Of a stretch of 64,000 nucleotides of DNA, positions 44,430 through 54,287 are shown in pieces (positions within the stretch are counted from its first letter, which is position 1; every line of letters starts with the position of its first letter). Location: positions 846,830-910,829 of the forward strand of contig NZ_LMMV01000012.1 in assembly GCF_001422405.1 (NCBI RefSeq). Direction: 5' to 3'. Origin of the DNA: Pseudorhodoferax sp. Leaf267 (GTDB lineage: Bacteria; Pseudomonadota; Gammaproteobacteria; Burkholderiales; Burkholderiaceae_C). The notes under the pieces were generated by a model. That model ran no database searches. It was not told the DNA's origin and was given only the letters and a program-made list of their open reading frames with translations. Made by a program: the position numbers and the translations under genes.

Positions 44430-44510
44430 GGCTGTACCTTTTGGCCTGCGGCCTGTCCCGCCAGGCGGGCGCGAGCTTGCTTGGGGCAGCGCGGCGCAGC
44501 GCTCATCCGT

Positions 44511-46064
44511 TCAGGCGGGTGTCAGCGCGATGTTCTTGAATTCGCCGGTCGCGATGCGCTTTTGCCACTCGGCCGGGCCGGTGATGTGGGCGCTGGTGCC
44601 GCCGGCGTCCACGGCCACGGTGACCGGCATGTCGACCACGTCGAACTCGTAGATCGCCTCCATGCCCAGGTCGGCGAAGCCCACGACCTTGGCGGTCTTG
44701 ATGGCCTTGCTGACCAGGTAGGCGGCACCGCCCACGGCCATTAGGTAGGCGCTCTTGTGCTTCTTGATCGCCTCGATGGCGACCGGGCCGCGCTCGGACT
44801 TGCCGATCATGGAGATCAGGCCCGTTTCGGCCAGCATCATCTCGGTGAAGCCGTCCATGCGCGTGGCCGTCGTCGGGCCGGCAGGGCCCACGGCCTCGTC
44901 GCGCACCGGGTCCACGGGGCCCACGTAGTAGATGACGCGGTTGGTGAAGTCCACGGGCAGCTTCTCACCCTTGGCCAGCATGTCCTTGATGCGCTTGTGC
45001 GCGGCGTCGCGGCCGGTCAGCATCTTGCCGTTCAAGAGCAACGTGTCGCCCGGCTTCCAGCTCGCGACTTCTTCCTTGGTCAAGGTGTTGAGGTCGACTC
45101 GTCTGCTCTTGTTGTAGTCGGGCGCCCAGTTCACCTGGGGCCACAGGTCCAGCGACGGCGGGTCCAGGTAGACCGGGCCTGAACCATCGAGCACGAAGTG
45201 CGCGTGGCGCGTGGCCGCGCAGTTGGGGATCATGGCCACTGGCTTGCTGGCCGCGTGCGTGGGGTACATCTTGATCTTGACGTCGAGCACGGTGGTGAGG
45301 CCACCCAGGCCCTGCGCGCCGATGCCCAGTGCGTTGACCTTCTCGTACAGCTCGATGCGCAGAGCCTCGACCTTGCTGAGATCCGCGCCGCTGGCCTTCT
45401 TGGCCTGCAGCTCGTACATGTCCAGGTCGTCCATCAGCGACTCCTTGGCCATCAACACCGACTTCTCGGCCGTGCCGCCGATGCCGATGCCCAGCATGCC
45501 GGGCGGGCACCAGCCGGCGCCCATGGTCGGCACGGTCTTGAGCACCCAGTCGACGATGCTGTCGCCGGGGTTGAGCATGGCCATCTTGCTCTTGTTCTCG
45601 CTGCCGCCGCCCTTGGCCGCCACGGTCACGTCGATGGTGTTGCCCGGCACGATCTCGGTGAACACCACGGCCGGCGTGTTGTCCTTGGTGTTCTTGCGGT
45701 CGAAGTGCGGGTCGGCGACGACCGAGGCGCGCAGCGTGTTGTCGGGGTGGTTGTAGCCGCGGCGCACGCCTTCGTTGATCGCGTCGTCCAGGCTGCCCGT
45801 GAAGCCCTCCCAGCGCACGTCCATGCCCACCTTGAGAAACACGTTGACGATGCCGGTGTCCTGGCAGATTGGGCGCTGGCCGGTCGCGCTCATCTTGCTG
45901 TTGGTGAGGATCTGCGCGATGGCGTCCTTGGCGGCCGGGCTCTGCTCGCGGGCGTAGGCGCGGGCCAGGTGGGCGATGTAGTCCGTGGGGTGGTAGTAGG
46001 AGATGTATTGCAGCGCTGCAGCGATCGATTCGATCAAGTCGGCCTGCTTGATGGTCGTGGTCAT
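44511..46064 (-). CDS. Class I (iron-sulfur) fumarate hydratase
   Basis: A 517-residue class I fumarase that interconverts fumarate and malate with a 4Fe-4S cluster. The three Cys cluster ligands are in RPICQDTGIVNVF, MGAGWCPPGMLGIG and MIPNCAATRHAHF. Other marks are YNHPDNTLRASVV and GPTTATRMDGFTEMMLAETG, with the C-terminal beta domain (from about 370) complete. It diverges from an unrelated class II fumarase across 120 bp. This oxygen-sensitive enzyme may serve when iron is plentiful or oxygen low (inference). Confidence 0.95.
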   Translation of the reverse strand: MTTTIKQADLIESIAAALQYISYYHPTDYIAHLARAYAREQSPAAKDAIAQILTNSKMSATGQRPICQDTGIVNVFLKVGMDVRWEGFTGSLDDAINEGVRRGYNHPDNTLRASVVADPHFDRKNTKDNTPAVVFTEIVPGNTIDVTVAAKGGGSENKSKMAMLNPGDSIVDWVLKTVPTMGAGWCPPGMLGIGIGGTAEKSVLMAKESLMDDLDMYELQAKKASGADLSKVEALRIELYEKVNALGIGAQGLGGLTTVLDVKIKMYPTHAASKPVAMIPNCAATRHAHFVLDGSGPVYLDPPSLDLWPQVNWAPDYNKSRRVDLNTLTKEEVASWKPGDTLLLNGKMLTGRDAAHKRIKDMLAKGEKLPVDFTNRVIYYVGPVDPVRDEAVGPAGPTTATRMDGFTEMMLAETGLISMIGKSERGPVAIEAIKKHKSAYLMAVGGAAYLVSKAIKTAKVVGFADLGMEAIYEFDVVDMPVTVAVDAGGTSAHITGPAEWQKRIATGEFKNIALTPA

Positions 46065-46184
46065 GGCGTGGGGGAATCGTTGTTGGAATGCGGCTGCAAT
46101 TATCGTTGGCCTCCATCCGTGCGCATGTCGAGCGGATGGTGTCCGTTAAGATGAGAAACGTTCTTGTTTGAAAGCCTTCATACC

Positions 46185-47570
46185 ATGTCCACCCGTTCCG
46201 AACGCGATACCTTTGGCCCGATCGACGTGCCCGCCGACAGGCTGTGGGGCGCGCAGACGCAGCGCTCGCTGCAGAACTTCGACATCTCCGGCGAGCGCCA
46301 GCCCAAGGAGATCATCCGCGCGCTGGCACAGGTCAAGCGCGCCTCGGCCACCGTGAACCACGCCCTGGGCCTGCTGGACGCGAAGAAGAAGGACGGCATC
46401 GTCGCCGCCGCGCAGGAGGTCATCGACGGCAGGCATCCGGACGAGTTCCCGCTCGTGGTCTGGCAGACCGGCTCGGGCACGCAGACCAACATGAACCTCA
46501 ACGAGGTGATCGCCAACCGCGCCAGCGAGCTGCTGGGCGGCGAGCGAGGCGAGGGCCGGCTCGTGCACCCCAACGACGACGTGAACAAGAGCCAGTCGTC
46601 CAACGACGTGTTCCCCACGGCCTCGCACGTGGCCGCCGTGGACGCGCTGACGAACAAGCTGCTGCCCGCGATCGACAAGCTCACCGCCACGCTGGCGCAA
46701 AAGGCCAAGGACTTCGACGGCATCGTGAAGATCGGCCGCACCCATCTGCAGGACGCCACGCCGCTCACGCTGGGCCAGGAAATCTCGGGTTGGGTCGCGC
46801 AACTGGAGCATGGCAAGAAGCACGTGCAGGCCGCGCTGCCGCACCTCTATGAACTCGCGCTCGGCGGCACCGCCGTGGGAACCGGCCTCAACGCGCCCAA
46901 GGGCTATGCCGAAGGCGTGGCCGAGGAGATCGCCACCATCACCGGCCTGCCGTTCGTCACCGCGCCCAACAAGTTCGAAGCCCTGGCCTCGCAGGACGGC
47001 CTGGTGCACGCCCACGGCGCGCTGAAGACCCTGGCCGCCAGCCTCACCAAGATCGCCAACGACGTGCGCTGGCTGGCCAGCGGCCCGCGCAGCGGCATCG
47101 GCGAACTGAGCATCCCCGAGAACGAGCCCGGCTCGTCCATCATGCCGGGCAAGGTCAACCCCACGCAGAGTGAGGCCGTGACCATGCTCGCGGCCCAGGT
47201 GTTCGGCAACGACGTGGCCATCAACATCGGCGGTGCGTCCGGCAACTTCGAGCTGAACGTGTTCCGCCCGCTCGTGGCGCACAACTTCCTGCAGAGCGTG
47301 CGGCTTCTGGCCGACGGCATGGTGAGCTTCAACGACAACTGCGCGGTCGGCATCGAGCCGAATCGCGAGCGCATCGCCCACCTGGTCGAGCAGTCGCTGA
47401 TGCTGGTCACCGCGCTGAACCCGCACATCGGCTACGACAAGGCCGCCTTCATCGCCAAGAAGGGCCACAAGGAAGGCCTGAGCCTGCGCGACGCGGCCAT
47501 CGCCTCGGGCCATGTGACGGGCGAGCAGTTCGACCAGTGGGTGATCGCCGACAACATGGTGGGCCGCTGA
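46185..47570 (+). CDS. fumC: Class II fumarate hydratase FumC
   Basis: A 461-residue iron-independent fumarase of the aspartase/fumarase superfamily. Motifs are [75 protein letters not shown] and the superfamily signature [13 protein letters not shown], with the catalytic Ser in the flexible loop. Start Met 46185 gives [11 protein letters not shown]; a TTG at 46164 would add seven residues. TAAGAT at 46147-46152 may be the -10 of its promoter. Confidence 0.96.
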   Translation: MSTRSERDTFGPIDVPADRLWGAQTQRSLQNFDISGERQPKEIIRALAQVKRASATVNHALGLLDAKKKDGIVAAAQEVIDGRHPDEFPLVVWQTGSGTQTNMNLNEVIANRASELLGGERGEGRLVHPNDDVNKSQSSNDVFPTASHVAAVDALTNKLLPAIDKLTATLAQKAKDFDGIVKIGRTHLQDATPLTLGQEISGWVAQLEHGKKHVQAALPHLYELALGGTAVGTGLNAPKGYAEGVAEEIATITGLPFVTAPNKFEALASQDGLVHAHGALKTLAASLTKIANDVRWLASGPRSGIGELSIPENEPGSSIMPGKVNPTQSEAVTMLAAQVFGNDVAINIGGASGNFELNVFRPLVAHNFLQSVRLLADGMVSFNDNCAVGIEPNRERIAHLVEQSLMLVTALNPHIGYDKAAFIAKKGHKEGLSLRDAAIASGHVTGEQFDQWVIADNMVGR

Positions 47571-47690
47571 TGCGTCGATGACGCGACGAAGTCCGCCCCA
47601 CCCACCGCGGCGTGGACCGCAAGCAGCCCAGAGGCTCGGGCGCGGATCGGTCTGCGCTGAGGGTTGCGAGGGCTAGGCGACCCGGCTGCC

Positions 47691-48152
47691 TCAAGGCATC
47701 TCGGCCATGCGCCGCAACAGGTAGACGAGGGCCAGGCGTTCGGCCGGATTGAAGTCGCCGAAGGTGCGATCGGTCACCTGCTGCGCGAATGGCACGGTGG
47801 CGGCCACCAGTTGCCGGCCCGCGTCCGTCAGCGCCAGCTCGCGCTTGCGGCCGTCGCGCTGGTGGGCCGATACGGTGAGCAGGCCGCGGGCGACCAGCCG
47901 CTCCACCACGCCGCGCACCGTGGCCTGGTCGATGGCCGTGCGCTTGACCACGTCGTTGAGCGAGCAGCCTCCCATGTCGCGCACGGCACACAGCGTCACG
48001 AACTGTGCCGCGGTCAGTTGCGAGTCTGGAATCGCAGACTGGAACAGCGCCACGTGCCGCTGGTAGGCGCGCCGCAGCAGATGGCCCACCTGGTCGGTGA
48101 CCGCGTAGTCGGCGCTGCTGTCGGGCAGTAGGTCAGGGGGTGTGCGTCGCAT
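47691..48152 (-). CDS. MarR family transcriptional regulator
   Basis: A 153-residue winged-helix repressor. The DNA-binding core is CSLNDVVKRTAIDQATVRGVVERLVARGLLTVSAHQRDGRKRELALTDAGRQLV, containing the recognition helix and the DGRKR wing. The N- and C-terminal helices that dimerise are present. It is separated by 42 bp from the tannase-family gene downstream on the same strand, so both may form a unit responding to phenolic compounds (inference). The 120 bp on its other side to fumC carry nothing recognised. Confidence 0.9.
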   Translation of the reverse strand: MRRTPPDLLPDSSADYAVTDQVGHLLRRAYQRHVALFQSAIPDSQLTAAQFVTLCAVRDMGGCSLNDVVKRTAIDQATVRGVVERLVARGLLTVSAHQRDGRKRELALTDAGRQLVAATVPFAQQVTDRTFGDFNPAERLALVYLLRRMAEMP

Positions 48153-48194
48153 GCGTGGGACGCGCGGCGCAACACGGGCGCCGCACGTAGCCGG

Positions 48195-49856
48195 TTACTG
48201 GCAACTGAAGTTGGCGGCGTCTTCGATGCTGCCCGAGCCCTTGTAGACAGCCTCCTGCGGGTAGGCACACAGCGGGCGTGTGCGGCCGGGCCACGCCACT
48301 CCCGCCGCGGCGCGCGCGGTGGAAACCATCACATCGGGCGCCGCGCCCTTCTCGACCCAGTCCACCAATGCGCCGACCGCGTTGAACTGGTCGGTGCCGT
48401 AGCTGCCGCCCGAGCAATGGCCCATGCCTGGCACGAAGAAGGCACGCGTGAAGGCTGCGGTCTGATCGTCGCCATAGCGCGCCTGCACCTTGCGGTAGTA
48501 GGCCTGCACGTCGTGGATGGAGAAGGCCAGGTCGGCCGCGCCGTTGAAGATGATGAGCTTGCCGCCGCGGGCCCGGAAGCGGTCCATGTTGGGCGACTCG
48601 GCGTTGGTGAAGTCGTTGCCCGAGCGCGTGAACGTGGCGGTGGTCGCGGTGAGCTTGGCGAACTCCGCATCGATGGCCGCCGTCAGGCCGTAGCCCAGCA
48701 GGTCGGCCGTGATGGTCGGCGGCGTGGTGTAGATGTGCGAGGCCTCGCCCGCGAAGATGGTGTAGAACGGATTGGCCGTCTGCGCGGCCATGCCAGGGTC
48801 GAAGGGCCAGGGCGCGTAGACCTGCTCACCGGCGGAGGTGCGGGCCCCGTCGAACAGTTTCTTCACGTAGCTGGCCTTCTCGGGCGACAGGCAATTGCTG
48901 CTCGCGCCGCCTTCGCAGGCCCAGGTGAGCGGGTCGGGCTTGCAGGCGCTCATGCGGCTGACCATGCCATCGTTGGCGCCGTCCAGCGCGTCGCAGGCGT
49001 CCAGGATGCGTTGGCGCACCACGGCCTGGTCGTCGGCGGTCAGCGTCCGGGTGATATCGGGCCGGCCATCGGCACCGGCGGGGGCGATGGCCGCCGCGAT
49101 CTGGGCCTGGTAGACCGAGCCCTGGATGGACGCCTGCGTGAGCCGAAAGCCAGGCGCGGCAGCGACGATGCCGTCGAACAGGTCCGGGTACCGCTGGGCG
49201 GCGACCATGGCCTGGCGGCCTCCGTTGGAGCAACCGACGAAGTACGACCGCACGGGCTGGATGCCGTAGAACCTGCGGATCAGCGACTTGGCTGCAGCCG
49301 TGACCTGCGGCAGCTGCTGGTCGCCGTATTCGTAGCGGGCCTGCGGGTCAGCGCCGAAAAGGAAGCTGCCGTTGGCCACGCCTGTCTCGGCGCGGTGGCC
49401 CGAATCGGTGGTGACCACCGCGTAGCCGTCGAGCAACGCGTTGCGGGTGTTGCCGCCGCCGGTGTAGGCACCGAGCGCGCGGAACAAGGTGCCATCCACG
49501 CCCGAGCCACCTTGGTAGTAGAAGCGGCTGTTCCACTGGTACGGCAGGCTGAGCTCGAAGCCCAGGGCATAGGGCTTGCCATCGATCCCGGTGCGCTGGT
49601 TCATGGCGCCGCGCAGCAGGCAGTGCTGCGGCACCGACGTCGCCGTCACCGCGCCGGTGGACGCCTCGGTGTAGGTCGATTCGCTGACGGCGCCGCCCGT
49701 CACGGCTGTGCCGTTGAGCGCGGCGCAGGCGGACTGGAACTGCTCCAGCGTCATGCTGATCGGCGTGGCATCGTCGTCGCTGCCTCCGCAGCCTGACAGG
49801 GCAAGGGCGAACAGGACGGCGCTGGCAGATATCGTGGTTTGACGCAGGCTTTTCAT
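48195..49856 (-). CDS. Tannase/feruloyl esterase family lipoprotein
   Basis: A 553-residue secreted serine esterase. The N-terminus MKSLRQTTISASAVLFALAL ends in the lipobox LSGC, so it is probably an outer-membrane or periplasmic lipoprotein. The nucleophile is the Ser of YFVGCSNGGRQAMVAAQRYP; the acid Asp is likely in NGAADLAFSIHD and the His in GMGHCSGG. Paired Cys residues around these motifs fit the family's disulfide near the catalytic triad. Substrates are gallate, ferulate or related esters by family; the exact one is unknown. Upstream frames (to 50057) lack conservation. Confidence 0.9.
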   Translation of the reverse strand: MKSLRQTTISASAVLFALALSGCGGSDDDATPISMTLEQFQSACAALNGTAVTGGAVSESTYTEASTGAVTATSVPQHCLLRGAMNQRTGIDGKPYALGFELSLPYQWNSRFYYQGGSGVDGTLFRALGAYTGGGNTRNALLDGYAVVTTDSGHRAETGVANGSFLFGADPQARYEYGDQQLPQVTAAAKSLIRRFYGIQPVRSYFVGCSNGGRQAMVAAQRYPDLFDGIVAAAPGFRLTQASIQGSVYQAQIAAAIAPAGADGRPDITRTLTADDQAVVRQRILDACDALDGANDGMVSRMSACKPDPLTWACEGGASSNCLSPEKASYVKKLFDGARTSAGEQVYAPWPFDPGMAAQTANPFYTIFAGEASHIYTTPPTITADLLGYGLTAAIDAEFAKLTATTATFTRSGNDFTNAESPNMDRFRARGGKLIIFNGAADLAFSIHDVQAYYRKVQARYGDDQTAAFTRAFFVPGMGHCSGGSYGTDQFNAVGALVDWVEKGAAPDVMVSTARAAAGVAWPGRTRPLCAYPQEAVYKGSGSIEDAANFSCQ

Positions 49857-50081
49857 CGCTGACTCCAGAGTGAAGGGGCAGGGTGGCGCAGCATCGGACC
49901 GCTGGAACCTAACGCAATTCGAGCGCATACGCTTCAATCCCCCAAGCAAGCCGTGCGCCAGCCTCCTGGCTGCATTTGCCGGCGCCAAGCCGTGTGTTCG
50001 TGCAATTGAAGTGCATGCGCTCTGTCGAAGCTGGTGCGCCATGCCATCGCGCCGCACCGGCTTGGCGCATGCCGCCGCTTG

Positions 50082-51353
50082 TCAGGCCGGTGCCAATGGC
50101 GTCTGCGGCAGGCCGCGCGGGCTGCGGGCATACGCACCGGCCACCGTCCCCGCCACCATGTCCGCCGTCACGGCCGACAGCGTCCACCCCAGGTGCCCGT
50201 GCCCGGTGTTGTAGAAGACGTTCGCCGCGCTCCCGCGCCCCACGCGCGGCAGCATGTTCGGCATCATGGGCCGCAGGCCGGCCCAGGGCGTCACGCGGCG
50301 CGTGTCCACGCCGGGGAAGCACTCGCGTACCCAATCCACCAGCGGGCGGATGCGGTCGGCACGGATGTCGCGGTTCTCGCCGTTGAACTCGGCCGTGCCG
50401 GCCACGCGGAAACGGTCCGGCCCCAGGCGGCTGGTGACCAGCTTGGTCGCGTCGTCGAGCAGGCTCACATTCGGCGCGGCGGCGCGGCTGGCTGCGTCGT
50501 CCAGGTGCACGGTGATGGAGTAGCCCTTGACCGGGTAGATGTTCACGCGGTCGCCCAGCGCGGCGGCGAAGCGGCGGCTGGCCACGCCGGCGCAGACCAC
50601 CACACCGTCGTGCGGGCGCGTGCGCCGCAGGCCATCGGGGCCGACCGAGACGATCCGCACGCAGTCGGCGTCGCTCTGCACCGATTCGACCTGCTGCTCG
50701 TACAGGCACTGCACGCCGCGCCGTGCGGCAGCCTGCGCCAGGCCGACCGTGAAGCGGTGGATGTCGCCCGTGCTGTCGCTCTCGGTGTACCAGCCACCGA
50801 AGTAGTCGCCGGCCAGCGTGGGCTCGATGGCCTTCATCTCGCTGGGTGTCACGGCGCGACGCTGCAGACCGCCCTTGGCCAGCAGCTCCGACACGCGGCC
50901 CGCGTGGTCGAAGCCCGCCTTGTCGCGGTAGATGTGCAAGATGCCTTCGCGCTTGTGGTCGAAGGCGATGCCTTCGTCCGCGGCCCAGCCGAGCAGGTGC
51001 TCGCGCGCGGCGATCGCCAGCCTGGTCGTCTCGACGGTGTTGCGCTCGTAGTGCGGCATCGCGGCGATGAACTCGGCGAACCACGACAGCTTGTGCCAGC
51101 TGGGCTTGGGCGAGACCAGAAGCGGTGCGTCCGCGCGCAGCATCCACTTCAAGCCCTTGAGCATGGTGGCGGGCAGGTTCCACACCTCGGCGTTCGAGGC
51201 CGACAGCTGGCCGCCGTTGGCGAACGAGGTTTCCATCGCGGCGTAGCGGTGGCGTTCGTACAGGGTGACGTCGAAACCGCGGCGCGCGAGGGCATAGGCG
51301 GTGGTGACACCGGTGATGCCGCCGCCGACGACGGCGATATGGGATGGCTGCAT
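50082..51353 (-). CDS. FAD-dependent D-amino acid dehydrogenase (DadA-like)
   Basis: A 423-residue DadA-family flavoprotein that oxidatively deaminates amino acids, passing electrons to the respiratory chain. The FAD fold is HIAVVGGGITGVTTAYALAR at the N-terminus, with YERHRYAAMETSFANGGQLS, VVVCAGVASRRFA, YPVKGYSITV and AGLRPMMPNMLPRVG. Upstream on the same strand lies a tandem glycine riboswitch, so expression is tied to glycine. That suggests a glycine- or D-alanine-related substrate, though DadA usually acts on D-alanine. Start ATG 51353 is at the end of the riboswitch leader. Confidence 0.92.
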   Translation of the reverse strand: MQPSHIAVVGGGITGVTTAYALARRGFDVTLYERHRYAAMETSFANGGQLSASNAEVWNLPATMLKGLKWMLRADAPLLVSPKPSWHKLSWFAEFIAAMPHYERNTVETTRLAIAAREHLLGWAADEGIAFDHKREGILHIYRDKAGFDHAGRVSELLAKGGLQRRAVTPSEMKAIEPTLAGDYFGGWYTESDSTGDIHRFTVGLAQAAARRGVQCLYEQQVESVQSDADCVRIVSVGPDGLRRTRPHDGVVVCAGVASRRFAAALGDRVNIYPVKGYSITVHLDDAASRAAAPNVSLLDDATKLVTSRLGPDRFRVAGTAEFNGENRDIRADRIRPLVDWVRECFPGVDTRRVTPWAGLRPMMPNMLPRVGRGSAANVFYNTGHGHLGWTLSAVTADMVAGTVAGAYARSPRGLPQTPLAPA

Positions 51354-51406
51354 GCAAGGCTCCAGAACACGCCAGGGGGTTGGGACCACCGCACGACCGT
51401 GCGGCA

Positions 51407-51608
51407 GACACCCCCTCTGTGCTGGACCTGAGAGATTCACGCGCGGCCGGGGCTGCACGCTTGCTCCTTCGGTGCACCCGGTTGGCGCAGCCGCCGGGCG
51501 CTCTTCAGAGTCTGGTTCGTGGGGCCGGTCCTGGTGCCTGAGAGATTCCGGGGCGGTTGCTCCTTCGGCGCCGACCGCAGCAGCTGCTGCGGTGCGGACT
51601 CTCCCGAT
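51407..51608 (-). ncRNA. Tandem glycine riboswitch upstream of DadA-like gene
   Basis: Read on the minus strand, two aptamers of the gcvT class follow each other. Aptamer 1 has GGGAGAGTCC, GCGCCGAAGGAGCAA and GAATCTCTCAGGCACC; aptamer 2 has ACTCTGAAGAGCG, TGCACCGAAGGAGCAAGC and GAATCTCTCAGGTCC, ending in ACAGAG. The CCGAAGGAGCAA and AATCTCTCAGG cores are the conserved glycine-binding elements. After aptamer 2, GGGGGT and ACCCCC flank a GCCGCAC/GTGCGGT hairpin, a possible expression platform without a T run, so translational control is plausible. Confidence 0.92.
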
Positions 51609-51795
51609 CCCACGCCGGCCCGCATCTGGGATGCCGGCCGGGTGTGGCGCACCTTGCGGTGGCGCCGAGGCCGCGATTGTGGCGTGGCGCGCTGAGCTTG
51701 CCAAGGGTTTTCCCGAGCCGTTCATCGCGACCGAGGCCGCGGGCCACAGTCTGGCGTCGGCGCTGTGCCCGCGCCATGTTCGGGACAATGCCGCG

Positions 51796-52458
51796 ATGAG
51801 TGCTGCCGACTTCCTTCTGTCTCCTGCCGTCCAGGCCATCTTGAAACTCGCGTTCTCCGAGCCGGCCCGCGCGTTCGCCGCCGACGACTTCGCCCGCCAG
51901 GCCAAGCTGGCCCTGCCCGAGGTCGAGGCCACGTTGGCGCACCTGGCCAGCAGCGGCGTGCTCGTGCAGGCCGACACCGCCGACGATCAACCGCCCGCCT
52001 GGTGCGCCAACACCGCTTTCGTCTTCTACGCTGAGCTGCGGCGCATCGCCCTGAAATCCTTCGCCGCCGCCGAGCCCCTGCGCGCCATGCTGCGCAGCAA
52101 GTTCAAAGGCCAGGTGGAGCGCGCGTTCCTGCTGGGAGAAGACCCTGCAACGCAGATGCTGAGTCTGCTCATCGTGCATGGCGAAGATGCACCGGACAAA
52201 GCCGTGCTGGACCAGGCGCTCAAGAAGCTCATCAAGTCCCGCGCCATCCACCAGCATGTGCATGCGCTCGTGATGCCGGCCACACGGTTCGATGCCTTGA
52301 AGGCAGGCGATAACTTGCTGGCCCAGCTGGCAGTCGATACCTGCATCGACATTTCTCCGTCGCCCCAGCGCAAGCCGGCCACCAAGGCTGCGGCCACCCA
52401 GCCCGTGGGCCTGCTGGAGAAGGCCCGCAGGCGGCTGGCGGGCCTCACGCGGGCTTGA
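51796..52458 (+). CDS. Winged-helix (ArsR-like) regulatory protein
   Basis: A 220-residue protein. The first ~60 residues form a winged helix (VQAILKLAFSEPARAFAADDFARQAKLALPEVEATLAHLASSGVL). The middle (about 95-165) with KGQVERAFLLGEDPATQMLSLLIVHGE resembles the nucleotidyltransferase-like part of small regulators that pair a DNA-binding domain with an NTP-transferase-like fold. The C-terminus is basic. The function is unknown. The 187 bp upstream, to the riboswitch, hold nothing I recognise. Confidence 0.7.
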   Translation: MSAADFLLSPAVQAILKLAFSEPARAFAADDFARQAKLALPEVEATLAHLASSGVLVQADTADDQPPAWCANTAFVFYAELRRIALKSFAAAEPLRAMLRSKFKGQVERAFLLGEDPATQMLSLLIVHGEDAPDKAVLDQALKKLIKSRAIHQHVHALVMPATRFDALKAGDNLLAQLAVDTCIDISPSPQRKPATKAAATQPVGLLEKARRRLAGLTRA

Positions 52459-52570
52459 AGCCGCTGCGCGCGCGTGGCGATGGAGCAGCTTGCTTGTAGG
52501 CGCATGCCGCGTGTTGTCGATCGACGACGAATTCGGTGATCCACGGCACCGCCCTCTTCGTAACATGGCC

Positions 52571-52603
52571 GGAGTGGGTCGCTTTCGGGCGAGAACCCAC
52601 TCC
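52571..52603 (+). promoter_or_regulatory. 9-bp inverted repeat in DUF4331 leader
   Basis: GGAGTGGGT (52571-52579) and ACCCACTCC (52595-52603), 15 bases apart, with an inner CGC/GCG. It lies 33 bp before the DUF4331 start, followed by an AT-rich stretch containing AAGTACTT. It may be an operator or a 5' mRNA hairpin; no T run follows. Confidence 0.5.
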
Positions 52604-52636
52604 TAAATGCAAGTACTTAACGCAGAGGAGCAAGTC

Positions 52637-54268
52637 ATGGTCGTCAAGTTCAAGACGTTGGCGCAGGGTTGTTCCCTGCTGCTGCTGGCCGGGGCCGCGC
52701 TGGCGTCCAGCCACCGCGAGGCGCCGTTCATCACCACCAGCCCCAAGGTGGATGGCACGGACTTCTACATGTTCCGCAGCTACGAGGGCATCGCCGCGAA
52801 CGGCACTGGTGGCCGCTCTGACTACGTCACGCTGATCGCCAACTACCAGCCGCTGCAGGCCCCGTACGGCGGCCCCAACTACTTCCAGCTGGACCCGAAC
52901 GCGCTGTACGAGATCCACATCGACAACAACGGCGACGCCAAGGAAGACCTCACCTTCCAGTTCCGCTTCACCAACAAGCTCAATGGCGTGGCCCTGCCCA
53001 TCGGCAGCGCCTCCACCCCGATCCCGCTGATCCAGGCTGGCGTCGTCAGCGCTGTCAACGATCCCAACCTGAACCTCAACGAGACCTACACGGTCAACGT
53101 CGTGCGTGGCGACCGGCGCCGGGGCGCGTCGCAGTCGGTCACCAAGGGCGACGGCAACAAGGTCTTCGAAAAGCCCGTGGACTACATCGGCGGCAAGACG
53201 CTGGGCGAGCCAGCCGCTTACGAGGCTTACGCGCAAAAGCACATCCACAGCATCAGGATCCCGGGTTGCCCGGCCGGCAAGGACGTGGGCAATGTGTTCG
53301 TCGGCCAGCGCCAGGAAGGCTTCGCCGTCAACCTGGGCACGGTGTTCGACCTGGTCAATGCACCCGCGTCGTTCCTGCTGGACCCAGCCAACAAGGACGC
53401 CGCCGGCATGGGCGGCAAGCACGTGATCCAGAAGGCCAACGTGACCTCGATCGCGATCGAAGTGCACAAGGACTGCCTGGTCGCCGGCACCGACCCCGTC
53501 ATCGGCGGCTGGTCCACCGCCAGCATGCGCCAGGCCAGGCTTCTGAACGGCAAGCCGCCGTCGGGCCACCAGGCCAGCGAGAAGGCGGGCGGCGCCTGGG
53601 TGCAGGTTTCGCGCCTGGGCAACCCGCTGGTCAATGAGCTCGTGATCGGCTTGCCGGACAAGGACAAGTTCAACGCCTCCAGGCCGCAGGATGACACGCA
53701 GTTCCTGAACTACGTCACCAATCCCAGCCTGCCGGCCCTGCTCGGCATCGCGCTGGCGGGCAACCCGGCTGCCGTGGCGCCGACCAATCTGCCGCGTACC
53801 GATCTGGCCACGGTGTTCCTCACCGGCATCACCGGCGTGAACAAGCCCGCGACCGCGACGCCGTCGGAGGTTCTTCGCTTGAACACTGCGGTTGCGCCCG
53901 TGGTGTTCGCGATGCAGAACCGCTTGGGTGTGGCCGGTGAAGTGCTGCGCATCGGTGGCCCGGCCAACCTGTCGCAGGCAGTGGACCTGGCCGGCTTCCC
54001 GAACGGCCGCCGCCCCAAGGACGACGTGGTCGACATCGCGCTGGTCGCGGTGCTGGGCGGGCTGTGCGTGATCAATGGCGACGGCAACGCGCTGGGTTTG
54101 AACAGCGTGCCCGGCGTGCCCAGCCTGACGTCCGCCTGCAAGCCGTCCAGCGTGCCGCTGGGTGCCGGCTCGGCCAGTATCCACGACGGCGTGGACCAGG
54201 CCACGGTGCCGTTCCTGGCCCGCTTTCCTTACCTGAACACGCCGAACTCCGGTTCGGCTGCTTACTGA
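52637..54268 (+). CDS. DUF4331 family exported protein
   Basis: A 543-residue protein of the DUF4331 family, common in proteobacteria and of unknown function. An N-terminal signal peptide (about 1-24, LAQGCSLLLLAGAALA) is followed by the family signature SSHREAPFITTSPKVDGTDFYMFRSYE. It continues with YFQLDPNALYEIHIDNNGDAKEDLTFQFRF, and Asp/Asn-rich loops could bind metal. ATG 52637 follows GAGGAGCAAG; an upstream Met (52607) lacks a signal-peptide logic. It leads an operon with a small lipoprotein, a TPR protein and a HupE/UreJ-like membrane protein. Confidence 0.88.
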   Translation: MVVKFKTLAQGCSLLLLAGAALASSHREAPFITTSPKVDGTDFYMFRSYEGIAANGTGGRSDYVTLIANYQPLQAPYGGPNYFQLDPNALYEIHIDNNGDAKEDLTFQFRFTNKLNGVALPIGSASTPIPLIQAGVVSAVNDPNLNLNETYTVNVVRGDRRRGASQSVTKGDGNKVFEKPVDYIGGKTLGEPAAYEAYAQKHIHSIRIPGCPAGKDVGNVFVGQRQEGFAVNLGTVFDLVNAPASFLLDPANKDAAGMGGKHVIQKANVTSIAIEVHKDCLVAGTDPVIGGWSTASMRQARLLNGKPPSGHQASEKAGGAWVQVSRLGNPLVNELVIGLPDKDKFNASRPQDDTQFLNYVTNPSLPALLGIALAGNPAAVAPTNLPRTDLATVFLTGITGVNKPATATPSEVLRLNTAVAPVVFAMQNRLGVAGEVLRIGGPANLSQAVDLAGFPNGRRPKDDVVDIALVAVLGGLCVINGDGNALGLNSVPGVPSLTSACKPSSVPLGAGSASIHDGVDQATVPFLARFPYLNTPNSGSAAY

Positions 54269-54287
54269 GCACAAGGAGCGCCAGGCC

